Source: Glycomyces niveus (lineage in GTDB: Bacteria; Actinomycetota; Actinomycetes; Mycobacteriales; Micromonosporaceae). Taken from it: DNA of 64,000 bases. Numbering within the stretch: position 1 is the stretch's first letter; each line of letters begins with the position of its first letter. Positions 18,206-28,089 of the stretch are shown here, piece after piece. Under the pieces are notes generated by a model. It was not told where the DNA came from. It did not search any database and saw nothing but the letters and a program-made list of their open reading frames with translations. The stretch spans positions 130,995 through 194,994 of the forward strand of contig NZ_JAGFNP010000006.1 of assembly GCF_017592475.1 (NCBI RefSeq), read 5' to 3'. Made by a program: the position numbers and the translations under genes.

Positions 18206-19750
18206 CTATTCCCATTCGATGGTCCCCGGCGGCTTGCTGGTGACGTCGAGCACGACGCGGTTGACGTCGGCGACCTCGTTGGTGATGCGCGTGGAGATCT
18301 TCGCGAGCAGCTCGTAGGGCAGGCGGGACCAGTCGGCGGTCATCGCGTCCTCGGAGGAGACCGGGCGCAGCACGATCGGGTGGCCGTAGGTGCGGCCGTC
18401 GCCCTGGACGCCCACGGAGCGGACGTCGGCGAGGAGCACGACCGGGAACTGCCACACCGAGCGGTCGAGGCCGGCGGCGGTGAGCTCGGCGCGGGCGATC
18501 GCGTCGGCGGCCTTGAGCAGGTCGAGGCGTTCGCGGGTGATCTCGCCGACGATGCGGATGCCCAGGCCGGGCCCGGGGAACGGGTGGCGCCAGACCATCG
18601 CCTCGGGCAGGCCGAGTTCGAGGCCGATCGCGCGGACCTCGTCCTTGAAGAGGGTCCGCAGCGGCTCGATGAGCGCGAACTGCAGGTCGTCGGGGAGGCC
18701 GCCCACGTTGTGGTGGCTCTTGATGTTGGCGGTGCCGGTGCCGCCGCCGGACTCGACGACGTCCGGGTACAGGGTGCCCTGGACGAGGAAGTCGATGCCC
18801 TGCTCTTCGGCGATCTCGCGCGCGGCGGCCTCGAAGGTGCGGATGAACTCGCGGCCGATGATCTTGCGCTTCTCCTCGGGGTCCGTGACGCCCTTGAGGG
18901 CGGTGAGGAACTGCTCGGAGACGTCCACGGCGCGCACGTCGATGCCGGTGAGCTGCGCGTAGTCCTTCTCGACCTGCTCGGCCTCGCCCGCGCGGAGCAG
19001 GCCGTGGTCGACGAACACGCAGGTGAGCTGGTCGCCGATGGCGCGGTGCACGAGCGCCGCGGCCACGGAGGAGTCGACGCCGCCGGAGAGCGCGCACAGG
19101 ACGCGCTTGTCGCCGACCTGCTCGCGGATGGCGGCGACCTGCTCGTCGATGATCGCCGAGTTCGTCCAGTTCGGCTTGATGCCGGCGATGTCGAGCAGGA
19201 AGTGGCGGATGACGGCCTGGCCGTGCGGGGTGTGGGCGACCTCGGGGTGGTACTGGACGCCTGCGAGGCGCGCCTCGAGGTTCTCGAACGCGGCGACGGG
19301 CGCGCCGGCGGTGCGGGCCACGACCTCGAACCCGGCGGGGGCCTCGGTGACGGAGTCGCCGTGGCTCATCCACACCGACTGGTGCTCGGGCAGGCCGGCG
19401 AGGAGCTTCGACGCGCACACCACGTCGAGTTCGGTGCCGCCGTACTCGGACAGGCCGGTCTTGGCGACCGTCCCGCCGAGGGCGTTCGCCATGGCCTGGA
19501 AGCCGTAGCAGATCCCGAGGACCGGCACGCCGGCCTCGAACAGGGCCTTGTCCACTTGCGGGGCGCCTTCGGCGTACACGCTCGAAGGACCGCCCGAGAG
19601 GATGATCGCGGCCGGCTCCTTGGCGAGCATCTCGCTCGCGGGCATCGAGGAGGGCACGATCTCCGAGTAGACGTTCGCTTCGCGGACGCGCCGCGCGATG
19701 AGCTGCGCGTACTGCGCACCGAAGTCGACCACCAGCACCGTTTGTCGCAT
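18206..19750 (-). CDS. guaA: GMP synthase (glutamine-hydrolysing)
   Basis: 514-residue enzyme that aminates XMP to GMP in purine synthesis. N-terminal class I amidotransferase with nucleophile in [12 protein letters not shown] (Cys about 80) and the His-Glu pair in [13 protein letters not shown]-loop ATP pyrophosphatase [14 protein letters not shown] (about 220). C-terminal dimerisation domain ending [14 protein letters not shown]. Start ATG 19750 ([13 protein letters not shown]) fits the family N-terminus. Length is standard. Confidence 0.98.
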   Translation of the reverse strand: MRQTVLVVDFGAQYAQLIARRVREANVYSEIVPSSMPASEMLAKEPAAIILSGGPSSVYAEGAPQVDKALFEAGVPVLGICYGFQAMANALGGTVAKTGLSEYGGTELDVVCASKLLAGLPEHQSVWMSHGDSVTEAPAGFEVVARTAGAPVAAFENLEARLAGVQYHPEVAHTPHGQAVIRHFLLDIAGIKPNWTNSAIIDEQVAAIREQVGDKRVLCALSGGVDSSVAAALVHRAIGDQLTCVFVDHGLLRAGEAEQVEKDYAQLTGIDVRAVDVSEQFLTALKGVTDPEEKRKIIGREFIRTFEAAAREIAEEQGIDFLVQGTLYPDVVESGGGTGTANIKSHHNVGGLPDDLQFALIEPLRTLFKDEVRAIGLELGLPEAMVWRHPFPGPGLGIRIVGEITRERLDLLKAADAIARAELTAAGLDRSVWQFPVVLLADVRSVGVQGDGRTYGHPIVLRPVSSEDAMTADWSRLPYELLAKISTRITNEVADVNRVVLDVTSKPPGTIEWE

Positions 19751-19807
19751 GACACCAGCGTAACCGGTAGCGGTGCTCACACCGGCAGGCGCGGCTACCC
19801 TGATGAC

Positions 19808-21883
19808 GTGCTCAACCCTGGGGTCCGCGAATCGTTCCGCCGGGTCGGCCGGGACCTGCGGTCGTGGACGCCCGGCGAGGCCGTGCCCGTGCTCGCCGTC
19901 CGGGCCGCGTTCGGCATCGCCGCCGCCATGAGCGCCGTCGCCTTCTTCGACCACCCGTCATGGGGCCCAGCTGCGGTTATGGGCGCCTGGTTGGGCGGCG
20001 TCGCGATGCTCACCCCCGGCACGCGCACCGGCCCGGCGCTGCCGCTGCTGGTCGGCGCGGCCGGGTCCCTAGGGGTGGTGCTCGGCTCGATCGACCACCC
20101 GGTGGTGCTCATCGCCGCCTCGGCCGCCTATGCGTTCACGCTCACGTTCATCGGCTCCGTCACACACTTCGCGGGCGTCACCTTCACCGTCTCCGGCATC
20201 ATGTTCTTCCTCGCCGACCACCTCACAGCCGAGGCCGGCGTCCTCTACGCGGCGCTCGCGGTCGCCGCGGGCGGCGCCGTGCAGGCGCTCACGGCGCTCC
20301 TGCCGCCGTACTTCCGGTGGGCCGAGGACCGGCGCACCCTCGCCGACGCGTGGCTGGCGCTCGCCGAGGAAGCGGACGCGCTCGCCGCCGACCCGGACGC
20401 GCCGTTCCGCACCGAACCGCTGTTCGAGGCCGCGCAGGAGCTCGACCGCCGCCGGGCCCTGCCCGCCGCGATCCTCGAGGCCCGCCGCCAGCTCTACGCG
20501 GTCTCGAGCGCGATCGGCCACACCGCCTCGGCGCGCGCCCGCGCCGACGCCCAGGACCGCGACACCGTCGAGTTCTATTCGGAGGCTTTGGAACTCACCG
20601 CCCGGCTCCTCGCCCACTTCGCGGAGCAGATCACCGCCCGCTCGCCCGTCGACCTCGACTGGGACGCGCTCCTCGACGGCCTCTCCCAGAACCCGATGGC
20701 GACCGCCACGGGCACGATGCCCACCGAGATCGGCGGGCTCCTGCGCACCCTCCACGAGACCGGCGGGTTCGCCGAGCGCATCACCGCCGGCGGCGACGAC
20801 ATCGTCGCCGACCCCGCCCTCGCACACGCCACCAGCACCGCCCGCCAGGCGCTCGGCCAGCTCCGCAGCCGCCTCCACCGGCACGACCCGGTCATCCACC
20901 ACGCCCTGCGCCGGGCCGGGGTGATCGCCCTGGCGATGACGATCGGCCTCGCCTGGCCCACCGGGCACGGCTACTGGATCCCGCTCACCGCCTGGCTGGT
21001 GCTGCAGGCGGACTTCTCGGGGACGCTCACGCGCGGCGTCACCCGCGCCGTCGGCACCACCGGCGGCGTCGTCCTCGCCTCCCTCCTGGGGCTGCTCATC
21101 CCGCAGGACCAGTTGTGGCTCAGCCTGATCGTGCTCGCGTACGCGCTCATCGCGTACCTGACGCGGCCGGTGTCGATGCTCGTGTTCGCCGCGGCCGTCT
21201 CGGGTTTCACGGTGTTCCAGATCGACCTCTCCGGCGAGAGCCCGGTGATCGCGGCGTTCGACCGGGGCGCCTGCACCCTGGTGGGCGCGGCGCTCGCGAT
21301 CGGCTTCTACGTGCTCGTCCCGACCTGGCAGACCCGCCGCCTCGGCGACCTCCTCGGGGACCTCGTCGACGCCTACCGCGACTACGCGCGGCTCACCCTC
21401 GACCGGCAGGCGCATCCCGCCGACTACGACCGGAAGGTCATGCACGCCGCGATCGACCGCATCCGCGCCCGCCGGGCCGCGCTCACCGGCGCGGCCGACC
21501 AGGCGAAGGCCGAACCGGTCGCCGGGCCGGGGCCGCTGTCGGCGGACGCGCTCGGCGCTGAGGCAGCATTGTCAAGGGCCGGAAGGGCGCTCGTGGCGGT
21601 GAACGCGACGCTCGGCCGCGAGGAGCAGGCGAAGGGGCTCGCGGGCGTGGACGCGTTCGCGGACTCGCTCGACGCCGCGTACCTGCGGCTGGCGGCGCTG
21701 GCGCGCGGGGAGGCGCCGCCGCGCGGCGTGGATTTGAGCGAGGCGGTGCAGCGGCTCGACTTCCGGCTGGCCGCGATCGAGGACCGCGAGACGCGGACGC
21801 GGCGGAGCGTGCTGCGCTGGGAGTCGGACAACGTCGTCGAGGCCCTGGACGACGCGGCGCTGCTGATGGCCGACTGGAACTAG
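19808..21883 (+). CDS. FUSC-family integral membrane protein (aromatic acid exporter-like)
   Basis: 691 residues starting GTG ([20 protein letters not shown]). The architecture is that of FUSC/YccS/ArAE proteins: about six membrane helices, a long cytoplasmic helical domain rich in Asp/Arg/Ala, a second set of about six helices ([33 protein letters not shown], the conserved FUSC repeat), then a C-terminal helical domain. Family members export aromatic carboxylic acids or unknown metabolites. It starts 57 bases from the divergent guaA. Its TAG stop overlaps the stop of the convergent gene at 21880 (shared CTAG). Confidence 0.9.
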   Translation: MLNPGVRESFRRVGRDLRSWTPGEAVPVLAVRAAFGIAAAMSAVAFFDHPSWGPAAVMGAWLGGVAMLTPGTRTGPALPLLVGAAGSLGVVLGSIDHPVVLIAASAAYAFTLTFIGSVTHFAGVTFTVSGIMFFLADHLTAEAGVLYAALAVAAGGAVQALTALLPPYFRWAEDRRTLADAWLALAEEADALAADPDAPFRTEPLFEAAQELDRRRALPAAILEARRQLYAVSSAIGHTASARARADAQDRDTVEFYSEALELTARLLAHFAEQITARSPVDLDWDALLDGLSQNPMATATGTMPTEIGGLLRTLHETGGFAERITAGGDDIVADPALAHATSTARQALGQLRSRLHRHDPVIHHALRRAGVIALAMTIGLAWPTGHGYWIPLTAWLVLQADFSGTLTRGVTRAVGTTGGVVLASLLGLLIPQDQLWLSLIVLAYALIAYLTRPVSMLVFAAAVSGFTVFQIDLSGESPVIAAFDRGACTLVGAALAIGFYVLVPTWQTRRLGDLLGDLVDAYRDYARLTLDRQAHPADYDRKVMHAAIDRIRARRAALTGAADQAKAEPVAGPGPLSADALGAEAALSRAGRALVAVNATLGREEQAKGLAGVDAFADSLDAAYLRLAALARGEAPPRGVDLSEAVQRLDFRLAAIEDRETRTRRSVLRWESDNVVEALDDAALLMADWN

Positions 21884-22176
21884 AAGAGGGCGTCCCGCGC
21901 GGTACGGATCGCCGCTTCGGCTGCGGCGTACCGCGCTTCGGTGAGTTCGACGCGGGCGAGGTCGAGGGCGATCACCTGCAGCTGGTCGGGCAGGTGCAGG
22001 TCGCTCGGGAGGCGGGGGACGGCGCGGCGGGGGCGGCCCTCGGCGTCGGCGGTGAGGTCGGCGAGGGCCTGCACGAGCGCGTGCATGGCCTCTGCCCTGG
22101 AAGACCAGCGAGCGGGCGACCAGTGGCGCGTGCCTTCGACGACACGCCTGATCGCCCGCTCGAGTTCGGTGCTCAA
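21880..22176 (-). CDS. Small helical protein of unknown function downstream of the Bax inhibitor-like gene
   Basis: 98 residues, TTG start at 22176, five bases after the stop of the Bax inhibitor-like gene, so translational coupling is likely. The sequence (STELERAIRRVVEGTRHWSPARWSSRAEAMHALVQALADLT... [29 protein letters not shown]) is predicted mostly helical and has no signal peptide. I do not recognise a family. Its stop overlaps the FUSC gene stop in a CTAG. The weak RBS is the main doubt. Coding bias supports it. Confidence 0.6.
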   Translation of the reverse strand: MSTELERAIRRVVEGTRHWSPARWSSRAEAMHALVQALADLTADAEGRPRRAVPRLPSDLHLPDQLQVIALDLARVELTEARYAAAEAAIRTARDALF

Positions 22177-22181
22177 ATGCG

Positions 22182-22991
22182 CTACTCGCCCTGGAAGTAG
22201 GAGAGCAGGCGCAGCAGGTTCCAGTACAGGAAGATGAGGCCCGCGGTGAGGCCGAAGGCCCCGGCCCACGCGTACTTCTTCGGGGCGCCGTTCGCGGCGG
22301 AGTACTCGATCATGTCGAAGTCGAGGATGAACGAGAACGCGGCCCACAGGGTCAAGGCGATCGCGATGATCCACTGCAGGGTCGTCGGGTCGCCGCCCGG
22401 GGTGGCGAACAGGCCGAGGTTGGCGCCGAAGAGGCTCGCCACGAAGTTCACCAGGAGCAGGCCCGCGATGCCGAAGCCGGCGCCGACGATGACCTTGGTG
22501 AACATCGGGGAGTTCTTGAGGATGCGGAACTTGTAGAGCGCGAGCATGCCCGCGAACACCAGGATCGTGCCGACGAGCGCGTTGACGACGATGCCCGGGA
22601 ACCGGGCCTCGAAGATTGCGGAGACGCCGCCGAGGAGGAAGCCCTGGCCGATCGCGTACGCGAAGGCCACGAACGGGTTCGTGATCGGCTTGAACATCGA
22701 GAAGATCATGATGCCGATGCCGACCACCGAGCCGAGCGTCATCAGCAGGCCGGCGGTGCCCAGCTGCGAGCTGTCGCCGCTGACGAACATGCCCCAGGTG
22801 AGCATGGCGGCCACGAAGGTCGCGCCGACGAGGGCGACGGTGCGCACGATGACGTCGTCGATCCGCATGGTCTCGGCCTGCGGCGCCTGGGTCATCTGCC
22901 CGTAAGGCCCGTACGCGGCACCCATGTGCTGCTGGTTGTACTGGGTCTTCACCATATTGCGAAGGGATGAGTTCCTGCTCTGCATTGCCAT
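22182..22991 (-). CDS. Bax inhibitor-1/YccA-family membrane protein
   Basis: 269-residue integral membrane protein with seven hydrophobic segments. An N-terminal cytoplasmic tail (MAMQSRNSSLRNMVKTQYNQQ...) precedes TM1 at about residue 48. Conserved family features include GLLMTLGSVVGIGIMIF, FAYAIGQGFLLGGVSAIFE and the C-terminal FILDFDMIEYSAANGAPKKYAW... LYWNLLRLLSYF, which carries the acidic pair lining the presumed proton/calcium leak pore. Bacterial members are calcium or proton channel-like, with physiological roles poorly known. Probably an operon with the small gene that follows. Confidence 0.93.
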   Translation of the reverse strand: MAMQSRNSSLRNMVKTQYNQQHMGAAYGPYGQMTQAPQAETMRIDDVIVRTVALVGATFVAAMLTWGMFVSGDSSQLGTAGLLMTLGSVVGIGIMIFSMFKPITNPFVAFAYAIGQGFLLGGVSAIFEARFPGIVVNALVGTILVFAGMLALYKFRILKNSPMFTKVIVGAGFGIAGLLLVNFVASLFGANLGLFATPGGDPTTLQWIIAIALTLWAAFSFILDFDMIEYSAANGAPKKYAWAGAFGLTAGLIFLYWNLLRLLSYFQGE

Positions 22992-23063
22992 GACCTGCGG
23001 TCCTCCGTTGGATGTTCAAGGGTGGTTCCCAGACTATCCGGTCACTGCCTGAAACACGACAGA

Positions 23064-23090
23064 GCGGCGGAGCATTCCCTGCTCCGCCGC
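23064..23090 (-). terminator. Terminator after the 5'-nucleotidase gene
   Basis: An 11-bp stem GCGGCGGAGCA with its complement and loop TTCCC, 20 bases after the nucleotidase stop. No T-run. Confidence 0.75.
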
Positions 23091-23110
23091 CTGTGAATTC
23101 TTTTATGTAG

Positions 23111-24844
23111 CTAGGAGATCACTGTGACCCGGCCCGGCTCCGGCGCCTGCAGCGGCGCGGAGGCGGTGCCGAACTCGGCGAGGTAGTCCTCGAACGCGTC
23201 CACGTCGAGCTCGCCGAAGAGGCGGTTCGTACCGTCCTTGAAGGCCGAGAACGAGTCGCCGCCGTCGGCGAGGAACGAGTTCATCGTGACCCGGTAGGTC
23301 CGGTCCATGACGATCGGCTCGCCGTTGAGCATGAGCGAGTCGGCCACGATCTGGTCGGTGCCCGTCTTCGTCTTGTCCCATGTGTAGGTGAAGCCTTCGG
23401 AGACCTGCAGCTGCAGCGTCGTCGAGCGGACGCCCGGGATCGGCAGCTGCTGCCGCAGGCCCGCCAGGATCTGCTCGCCGGTCAGGTCGAGCGTCACGAC
23501 GTAGTTCGCGAACGGCTGGACCTCGAACACCTCCTTGTACGTGACCTCGCCCGGCGTCCCCGCGCCGTGGATGAGGTCCTGGCGCACGCCGCCGGGGTTC
23601 ATGAGCGCGAGCTCGGCCCCGCCGACATCGGCGCCCGCGGTGTTCCACAGCTGCGCGTCCGCGATCAGGCTCCCCAGCGGGAACTCCACGTCGCGGGCGT
23701 TGTTCGGGCCGCGCTTGATGTCCTCGGCGATGTAGCAGATGAGCCGGTTCGCCACCTCGTCGTAGCCGTCGCCCATGTACGAGGCGAGGATGTCCGACTG
23801 CTCCCCGTTCGGGTCCACGTCGCGGGTCACGACCGTGTTCGAACCGGTCACTGAGGAGCGCACGATGTCCTTGGTGCGCCGGTCGTACGTCGCGTCGATC
23901 TGCGTGAACACGCGCCCGTAGGACGACGCCGAGGTGACCATGCGCGGGTTCCCGGCCGGGTCGGGCACCGAGCACACGTACTCGTTGTGAGTGTGGCCCG
24001 TGACCAGCACGTCCACGAGCGGGGTCATCGTCTCGGCGATGTCCACGATCGGGCCCGACATGCCCACGGCAGTACCGTCGAGCGACTCGCACTCGTGGCC
24101 CGTGTCCTGGGCGACCGGCACGCCGCCCTCGTGCAGCAGCACCACGATCGCGTTGACGCCCTTGCGCTTCAGCTCGCCCGCGTACTTGTTCGCGGTCTCG
24201 ACCTCGTCGGTGAACTCCAGGCCCTCGATGCCGGCCTGCGAGACGATGTCGCCCGTGCCCTCGAGGGTCATGCCGATGAACCCGACCTTGATCCCGCGGC
24301 CGAAGTCCTTGACCCAGTAAGGGTCCAGGACCGGCCGGCCCGTCGCCTCGTCCACGACGTTCGCGCCGAGGTACGGGAAGTCCGCGCCCTCGAAGTCCTC
24401 GTCGCCCTCGATGATGCGGTTGAGCTCCTCGAAACCGGCGTCGAACTCGTGGTTGCCGACCGAGGAGACCTCCACGCCCATCGCGTTCAAGGACTCGATC
24501 GTCGGCTCGTCGTCGTACACGGCCGACAGGAACGGGCTCGCGCCGATGAGGTCGCCCGCGGCCACCGTCGTCGAGTACCGCTCGCCCTCGCGGGCCTGCT
24601 CCAGGTGCGTCGCCAGGTACTCGGCGCCGCCCGCGGGGGTGTTGACGCCGTCGACGGGGTAGGTGTCGGAGGCGCTGGCCTCGATGTGGCCGTGGAAGTC
24701 GTTCAGGGCCAGCAGCTGCAGGTCCACCTCGCGATGGCGGTCGGGCTGGCCGGCGTTCGCGGACCAGGCGCCGACGGCGAGGGTGGTCGCGGCGAGCGCG
24801 GCGGCGGCTCCCGCCGCCGCTAGGCGCTTGTGTTTGGGCTTCAT
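23111..24844 (-). CDS. Secreted 5'-nucleotidase / bifunctional metallophosphatase (UshA/CpdB family)
   Basis: 577-residue exported enzyme releasing phosphate from nucleotides. Signal peptide 1-33 (KPKHKRLAAAGAAAALAATTLAVGAWSANA). The metallophosphatase domain carries LALNDFHGHIE, AAGDLIGASPFLSAV, SSVGNHEFDAGFEELN, VVLLHEGG and LVTGHTHNEYVC, which together supply the two-metal site. The C-terminal 5'-nucleotidase domain follows, with MNPGGVRQDL, VQPFANYVVTLDLTGEQI and MNSFLADGGDSFSAF. No C-terminal sortase or GPI-like anchor is visible, so it is probably secreted. Start ATG 24844 begins the signal peptide. Confidence 0.95.
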   Translation of the reverse strand: MKPKHKRLAAAGAAAALAATTLAVGAWSANAGQPDRHREVDLQLLALNDFHGHIEASASDTYPVDGVNTPAGGAEYLATHLEQAREGERYSTTVAAGDLIGASPFLSAVYDDEPTIESLNAMGVEVSSVGNHEFDAGFEELNRIIEGDEDFEGADFPYLGANVVDEATGRPVLDPYWVKDFGRGIKVGFIGMTLEGTGDIVSQAGIEGLEFTDEVETANKYAGELKRKGVNAIVVLLHEGGVPVAQDTGHECESLDGTAVGMSGPIVDIAETMTPLVDVLVTGHTHNEYVCSVPDPAGNPRMVTSASSYGRVFTQIDATYDRRTKDIVRSSVTGSNTVVTRDVDPNGEQSDILASYMGDGYDEVANRLICYIAEDIKRGPNNARDVEFPLGSLIADAQLWNTAGADVGGAELALMNPGGVRQDLIHGAGTPGEVTYKEVFEVQPFANYVVTLDLTGEQILAGLRQQLPIPGVRSTTLQLQVSEGFTYTWDKTKTGTDQIVADSLMLNGEPIVMDRTYRVTMNSFLADGGDSFSAFKDGTNRLFGELDVDAFEDYLAEFGTASAPLQAPEPGRVTVIS

Positions 24845-25241
24845 TGCTCTCCCAGGGGGACGTGACGGGGCTCGGGGACGGCGCGGGCGCATTCGCCCGA
24901 TCGTGATCCAATCATGGGACGATTGCGCCCGGGTCAACTGAGCATAACGGCTTCACTAAGACCGGGGAACCCTCCCGAGACCATTTCCGATAGCACACCG
25001 CGACCGTGCGCACACCCTCACTCCCGGGATCTGGGAAGCATGAATCCGCACGTGATGCGTTGCGTCGCAACGCCTCGTTACTTCGCTGCGACAACATAAT
25101 GTCCACATTGCAGTCTCTTGCCCCATGCGATAACGGTTGCTACAGTCACTGCGAGAACAACTCGCATATACAGCTTGTCACTTGGTGGGGACTGCTGCGG
25201 AGCGGTCATAGACGAGCCTGAAGCCCACAGGGGGTAACCAC
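24845..25241. other. 397-base intergenic region between divergent nucleotidase and acyl-CoA dehydrogenase genes
   Basis: Contains the promoters of two divergent genes. The only structure I see is a 7-bp hairpin GCGTTGC-GTC-GCAACGC near 25062-25078. Base composition is noticeably lower in GC than the flanking genes. No convincing ORF. Confidence 0.5.
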
Positions 25242-26438
25242 TTGACCGGTTATTTCACCACAGCACGGCACGACGCCCTCAGAGCCGAGGTCAGAGCCTT
25301 CGCCGAACGCGAAATCGCCCCGCGCGTCCCCGAGATGGAGGCGCGGCGGACCGTCCACCACGAACTGTCCCGCCGCATCGCCGCCCAAGGCTGGCTCGGC
25401 GTGACCATCCCGACCGAGTACGGCGGGATGGGCATGGGCCACTTGGCGAAGACCATCATCATCGAGGAGCTCGCACGCGTCTCCGGCGCCATGGGCGCCA
25501 TGGTCCAGGCCTCCCAGCTCGGCGTCGCCAAGATCCTGCACTTCGGATCCGACGCCCAGAAGAAGACCTGGCTCCCCCACGTCGCCCGCGGCACCTGCCT
25601 GCCCACCATCGCCGTCACCGAATCCGCCTCCGGCGGACACGTCCTCGGCATGCGCGCCCGCGCCGTACGCGACGGCGACGACTACATCCTCAACGGCCAC
25701 AAGGTCTTCGTCGGCAACAGCCACGTCGGCGACGTCCACGGCGTCGTCGTCCGCACCGGCCTCGGACCCAAGGGCCTCACCGCGTTCCTCGTCGAATCCG
25801 ACCGCCCCGGGTTCGCGCTGGCGCCGCAGCAGTCCACGATGGGCCTCCACGGGTTCAGCTTCGGCGAGCTCCTGTTCGAGAACTGCCGCGTCCCGGCCGC
25901 CAACCGGCTCGGCAGCGAGGGCGACGGCCTCGCCGTCGCGTACTCGTCCTCGGCCCTCTACGGCCGCTCCAACCTCACCGCCGTGTCCCTCGGCATCCAC
26001 CAGGCCATCCTCGACGCCACCGTCGAGTACGCCGGCAGCCGCGAGCTCTACGGCAAGCCCATCGCCGAACTCGACAACATCAAGCAGAAGATCGGCCAGA
26101 TCACCTCCCGGCTCATGACCGCCCGCATCACCGCCTACCACGCCGTGCACCTGCTCGACCAAGGCCAGCCCTGCGACATCGAACTCATGAACGCCAAGCT
26201 CGTCAACGTCGAATCGGCCATGGACTCCGCCCGGGAGGCCATGGAGATCCACGCGGCCATCGGACTCACCACCGAACGGCCGATCGAGCGGTACCTGCGC
26301 GACGCCTACCACATCTTCGCCCCCGCAGGCACCTCCGACGTCCAGCGGCTGCGACTGGCCGAAGCCGCGATGGGCAGGACCAAGGGCCAGTGGTCCCAGC
26401 GCATCGTCCACGGCGAACCCGTCACCGCCCGCAACTAG
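25242..26438 (+). CDS. Acyl-CoA dehydrogenase family protein
   Basis: 398-residue flavoprotein of the acyl-CoA dehydrogenase fold. TTG start at 25242, preceded by CAGGGGG. N-terminal helical domain (HDALRAEVRAFAEREIAPRVPEME), EYGGMGMGHLAKTIIIEELARVSGAMGA, middle beta domain ITVTESASGGHVLGM-type FAD/substrate loop, C-terminal four-helix domain with SRELYGKPIAELDNIKQKI and AGTSDVQRLRLAEAAMGR. The usual catalytic Glu of the YEGT motif is absent (the sequence reads HIFAPAGTS), and I find none at the alternative isovaleryl-type position. It may therefore use another base or another reaction. Monocistronic. Confidence 0.88.
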   Translation: MTGYFTTARHDALRAEVRAFAEREIAPRVPEMEARRTVHHELSRRIAAQGWLGVTIPTEYGGMGMGHLAKTIIIEELARVSGAMGAMVQASQLGVAKILHFGSDAQKKTWLPHVARGTCLPTIAVTESASGGHVLGMRARAVRDGDDYILNGHKVFVGNSHVGDVHGVVVRTGLGPKGLTAFLVESDRPGFALAPQQSTMGLHGFSFGELLFENCRVPAANRLGSEGDGLAVAYSSSALYGRSNLTAVSLGIHQAILDATVEYAGSRELYGKPIAELDNIKQKIGQITSRLMTARITAYHAVHLLDQGQPCDIELMNAKLVNVESAMDSAREAMEIHAAIGLTTERPIERYLRDAYHIFAPAGTSDVQRLRLAEAAMGRTKGQWSQRIVHGEPVTARN

Positions 26439-26488
26439 AGCGCGAGATCCGGAGGATCGGCCGGACCGTCGCGCGACCACACCGCAGA

Positions 26489-26527
26489 CGAAAACGAGGA
26501 GGCAGCTCACGCGGCCTCCTCATTTTC
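26489..26527. terminator. Bidirectional terminator between convergent genes
   Basis: GAGGAGGC and GCCTCCTC arms flanked by CGAAAA and TTTTCG, which extend the stem and supply T-runs on both strands. It serves the acyl-CoA dehydrogenase (+) and the conservon operon (-). Confidence 0.85.
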
Positions 26528-26531
26528 GCGT

Positions 26532-27125
26532 CTACCCCTGGAACGGATCGGCCGGGGGCTCAGCGGCGTTGCGCTCCCGGATCCGGTCCATCACCTTCTC
26601 GGCCATGCCCTTGATGATCTCCAGGCCCGGCCGGCCCCAGTCGTGGGTCTCCGTGTCGACCACGCACACCGTCCCCAGCGTGTTCCCGTCGTCGTCGATC
26701 AGCGGCGCCCCCAGATAGGAGCGGATGCCGATCTTGTCGACCACCGGGTTCCCCGCGAAACGCGGGTAGTCGCACACGTCGCCGAGCACGAGCGCCTTGC
26801 CGCGCACCACCACATGGGGGCAGTAGCCGTGGTCGCGGTCCATCTCCCGGCCCACCTCCGGCGCGTCCTCGGCCCCGGCGATCGCCTGGTTCGCCGCGCC
26901 CGGAGTCGGGGCCGCGAGCCCCGCGAAGTACTGGTGGTCCTCGTCGATGAAGTTGACCATCGCGTACGGGGCGCCCGTCAGCACGGTCAGCTCATGGGCG
27001 AGCTCGTCGAATTCGGGGTCGGGCAGATTGCCGATCCCCAGGTCGCGCAGGCGCTTGGCCCGCTCGGAGGCGCCCGGGTCGTCGGGCGTGATCGTGAGAC
27101 GGAACTCGTGCTCGGGACTAGACAT
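26532..27125 (-). CDS. GAF domain protein at the end of the conservon
   Basis: 197 residues. A single GAF domain (about 35-185): FDELAHELTVLTGAPYAMVNFIDEDHQYFAGLA, CPHVVVRGKALVLGDVCDYPRFAGNP, IRSYLGAPLIDDDGNTLGTVCVVDTE. The Cys in DHGYCPH sits where some GAF proteins bind heme or bilin, but no chromophore can be claimed. It begins 12 bases after cvnD in the same orientation, so it is the last gene of the operon, in the slot often held by a cytochrome P450 in Streptomyces conservons. Likely a sensory input or output module of the Cvn complex. Confidence 0.88.
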   Translation of the reverse strand: MSSPEHEFRLTITPDDPGASERAKRLRDLGIGNLPDPEFDELAHELTVLTGAPYAMVNFIDEDHQYFAGLAAPTPGAANQAIAGAEDAPEVGREMDRDHGYCPHVVVRGKALVLGDVCDYPRFAGNPVVDKIGIRSYLGAPLIDDDGNTLGTVCVVDTETHDWGRPGLEIIKGMAEKVMDRIRERNAAEPPADPFQG

Positions 27126-27137
27126 GCTGGGCTCCTT

Positions 27138-27740
27138 CTACCGGACGCTCGAAGCAGCGGCCGACATCAGGTGCTTGGTCAAGGTGACCAGCACCAACGT
27201 TGCGGAACGAGGATCGCGCGCATCGCAGCAGACGATCGGGATATTCGGTTTGAGGTCCAGTGCGGACCTGACTTCCTCCGGCTCGTAGTGGAAGCCCGAC
27301 TCGAACTCGTTGACCGCCACGATGAACTGGGTGCCTCGCCGCTCGAAGAAGTCCAGCGCCGGGAAGCAGTCCTCCAGCCGCCGCGTGTCGGCCAGGACCA
27401 CCGCCCCGAACGCCCCGTCGGACAACTCGTTCCACATGAACCAGAACCGGTCCTGCCCGGGGGTGCCGAACAGGTACAGGATGTGCCGCGCGTCCAGCGT
27501 GATCCGGCCGAAGTCCAAGGCCACCGTCGTGGTCACCTTGTCCCCCACGCCGGTCAGGTCGTCGGTGCCGATCGAGGCCATCGTGATGGTCTCCTCGGTC
27601 GACAGCGGCTCGATCTCCGAGACCGCCCCGACGAACGTCGTCTTCCCGACACCGAAACCACCCGCGACGAGGAGTTTGATGGCGGTGGGCAAAGCGGTTT
27701 GTTGTGCGGGCGATCGGTCAGAGTCGCCGTTGTAGGCCAT
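27138..27740 (-). CDS. cvnD: Conservon GTPase CvnD (MglA/Rap-like small GTPase)
   Basis: 200-residue cytoplasmic G protein. P-loop GGFGVGKTTFVGAV (about 28-41), switch I region TEETITMAS, G3 motif FGTPGQDRF, and NEFE in place of NKxD. In Streptomyces CvnD is anchored at the membrane by the CvnA-C complex in its GDP state. The start ATG overlaps the end of cvnC by 23 bases, giving a tightly coupled operon cvnA-B-C-D-GAF. Confidence 0.94.
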   Translation of the reverse strand: MAYNGDSDRSPAQQTALPTAIKLLVAGGFGVGKTTFVGAVSEIEPLSTEETITMASIGTDDLTGVGDKVTTTVALDFGRITLDARHILYLFGTPGQDRFWFMWNELSDGAFGAVVLADTRRLEDCFPALDFFERRGTQFIVAVNEFESGFHYEPEEVRSALDLKPNIPIVCCDARDPRSATLVLVTLTKHLMSAAASSVR

Positions 27741-28089
27741 TGAGGAGTGCCTCCAATACGTTTCTGTCAGTGGGATCGACGGCGGGATCGGGCGCGTGGG
27801 CGATGACCGCCCCGCAGTCGACCAGATCGGACAGCAGGACCTTGATGACCATCGCCGGGAGCCGCAGATGCGCCGACACCTCCGCCACCGAGATGGGCTC
27901 GTGGCAGAGGAGCAGCGCCTCCGCGTGCTCGTTCTCCAGCTGCGAAGGGCGCATCTGCCCGGTCGACCGGACCAGCGAGAGCAGGTCCAGCTTCGCGGTG
28001 GGTGCGGTGCGCCCGTTGCTGACGGTGTACGGCCGGACCAGAGGCCCCGCATCCTCATCGAGCAGCGGCCGGTGCTCGAACTCGGCCAT
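27718..28089 (-). CDS. cvnC: Conservon protein CvnC (DUF742)
   Basis: 123 residues with the DUF742 winged-helix-like signature VRPYTVSNGRTAPT, LDLLSLVRSTGQMRPSQLENEHAEALLLCHEPISVAEVSAHLRLPAMVIKVLLSDLVDCGAV. Third subunit of the heterotrimeric-G-protein-like complex. ATG 28089 shares one base with the TGA stop of cvnB (TGATG). Confidence 0.94.
   Translation of the reverse strand: MAEFEHRPLLDEDAGPLVRPYTVSNGRTAPTAKLDLLSLVRSTGQMRPSQLENEHAEALLLCHEPISVAEVSAHLRLPAMVIKVLLSDLVDCGAVIAHAPDPAVDPTDRNVLEALLNGLQRRL

Noticed and set aside
21880..21883. CTAG shared by two convergent stop codons
   Set aside because: Noted as a curiosity in the gene entries. Overlapping convergent stops are common enough not to count as a finding.
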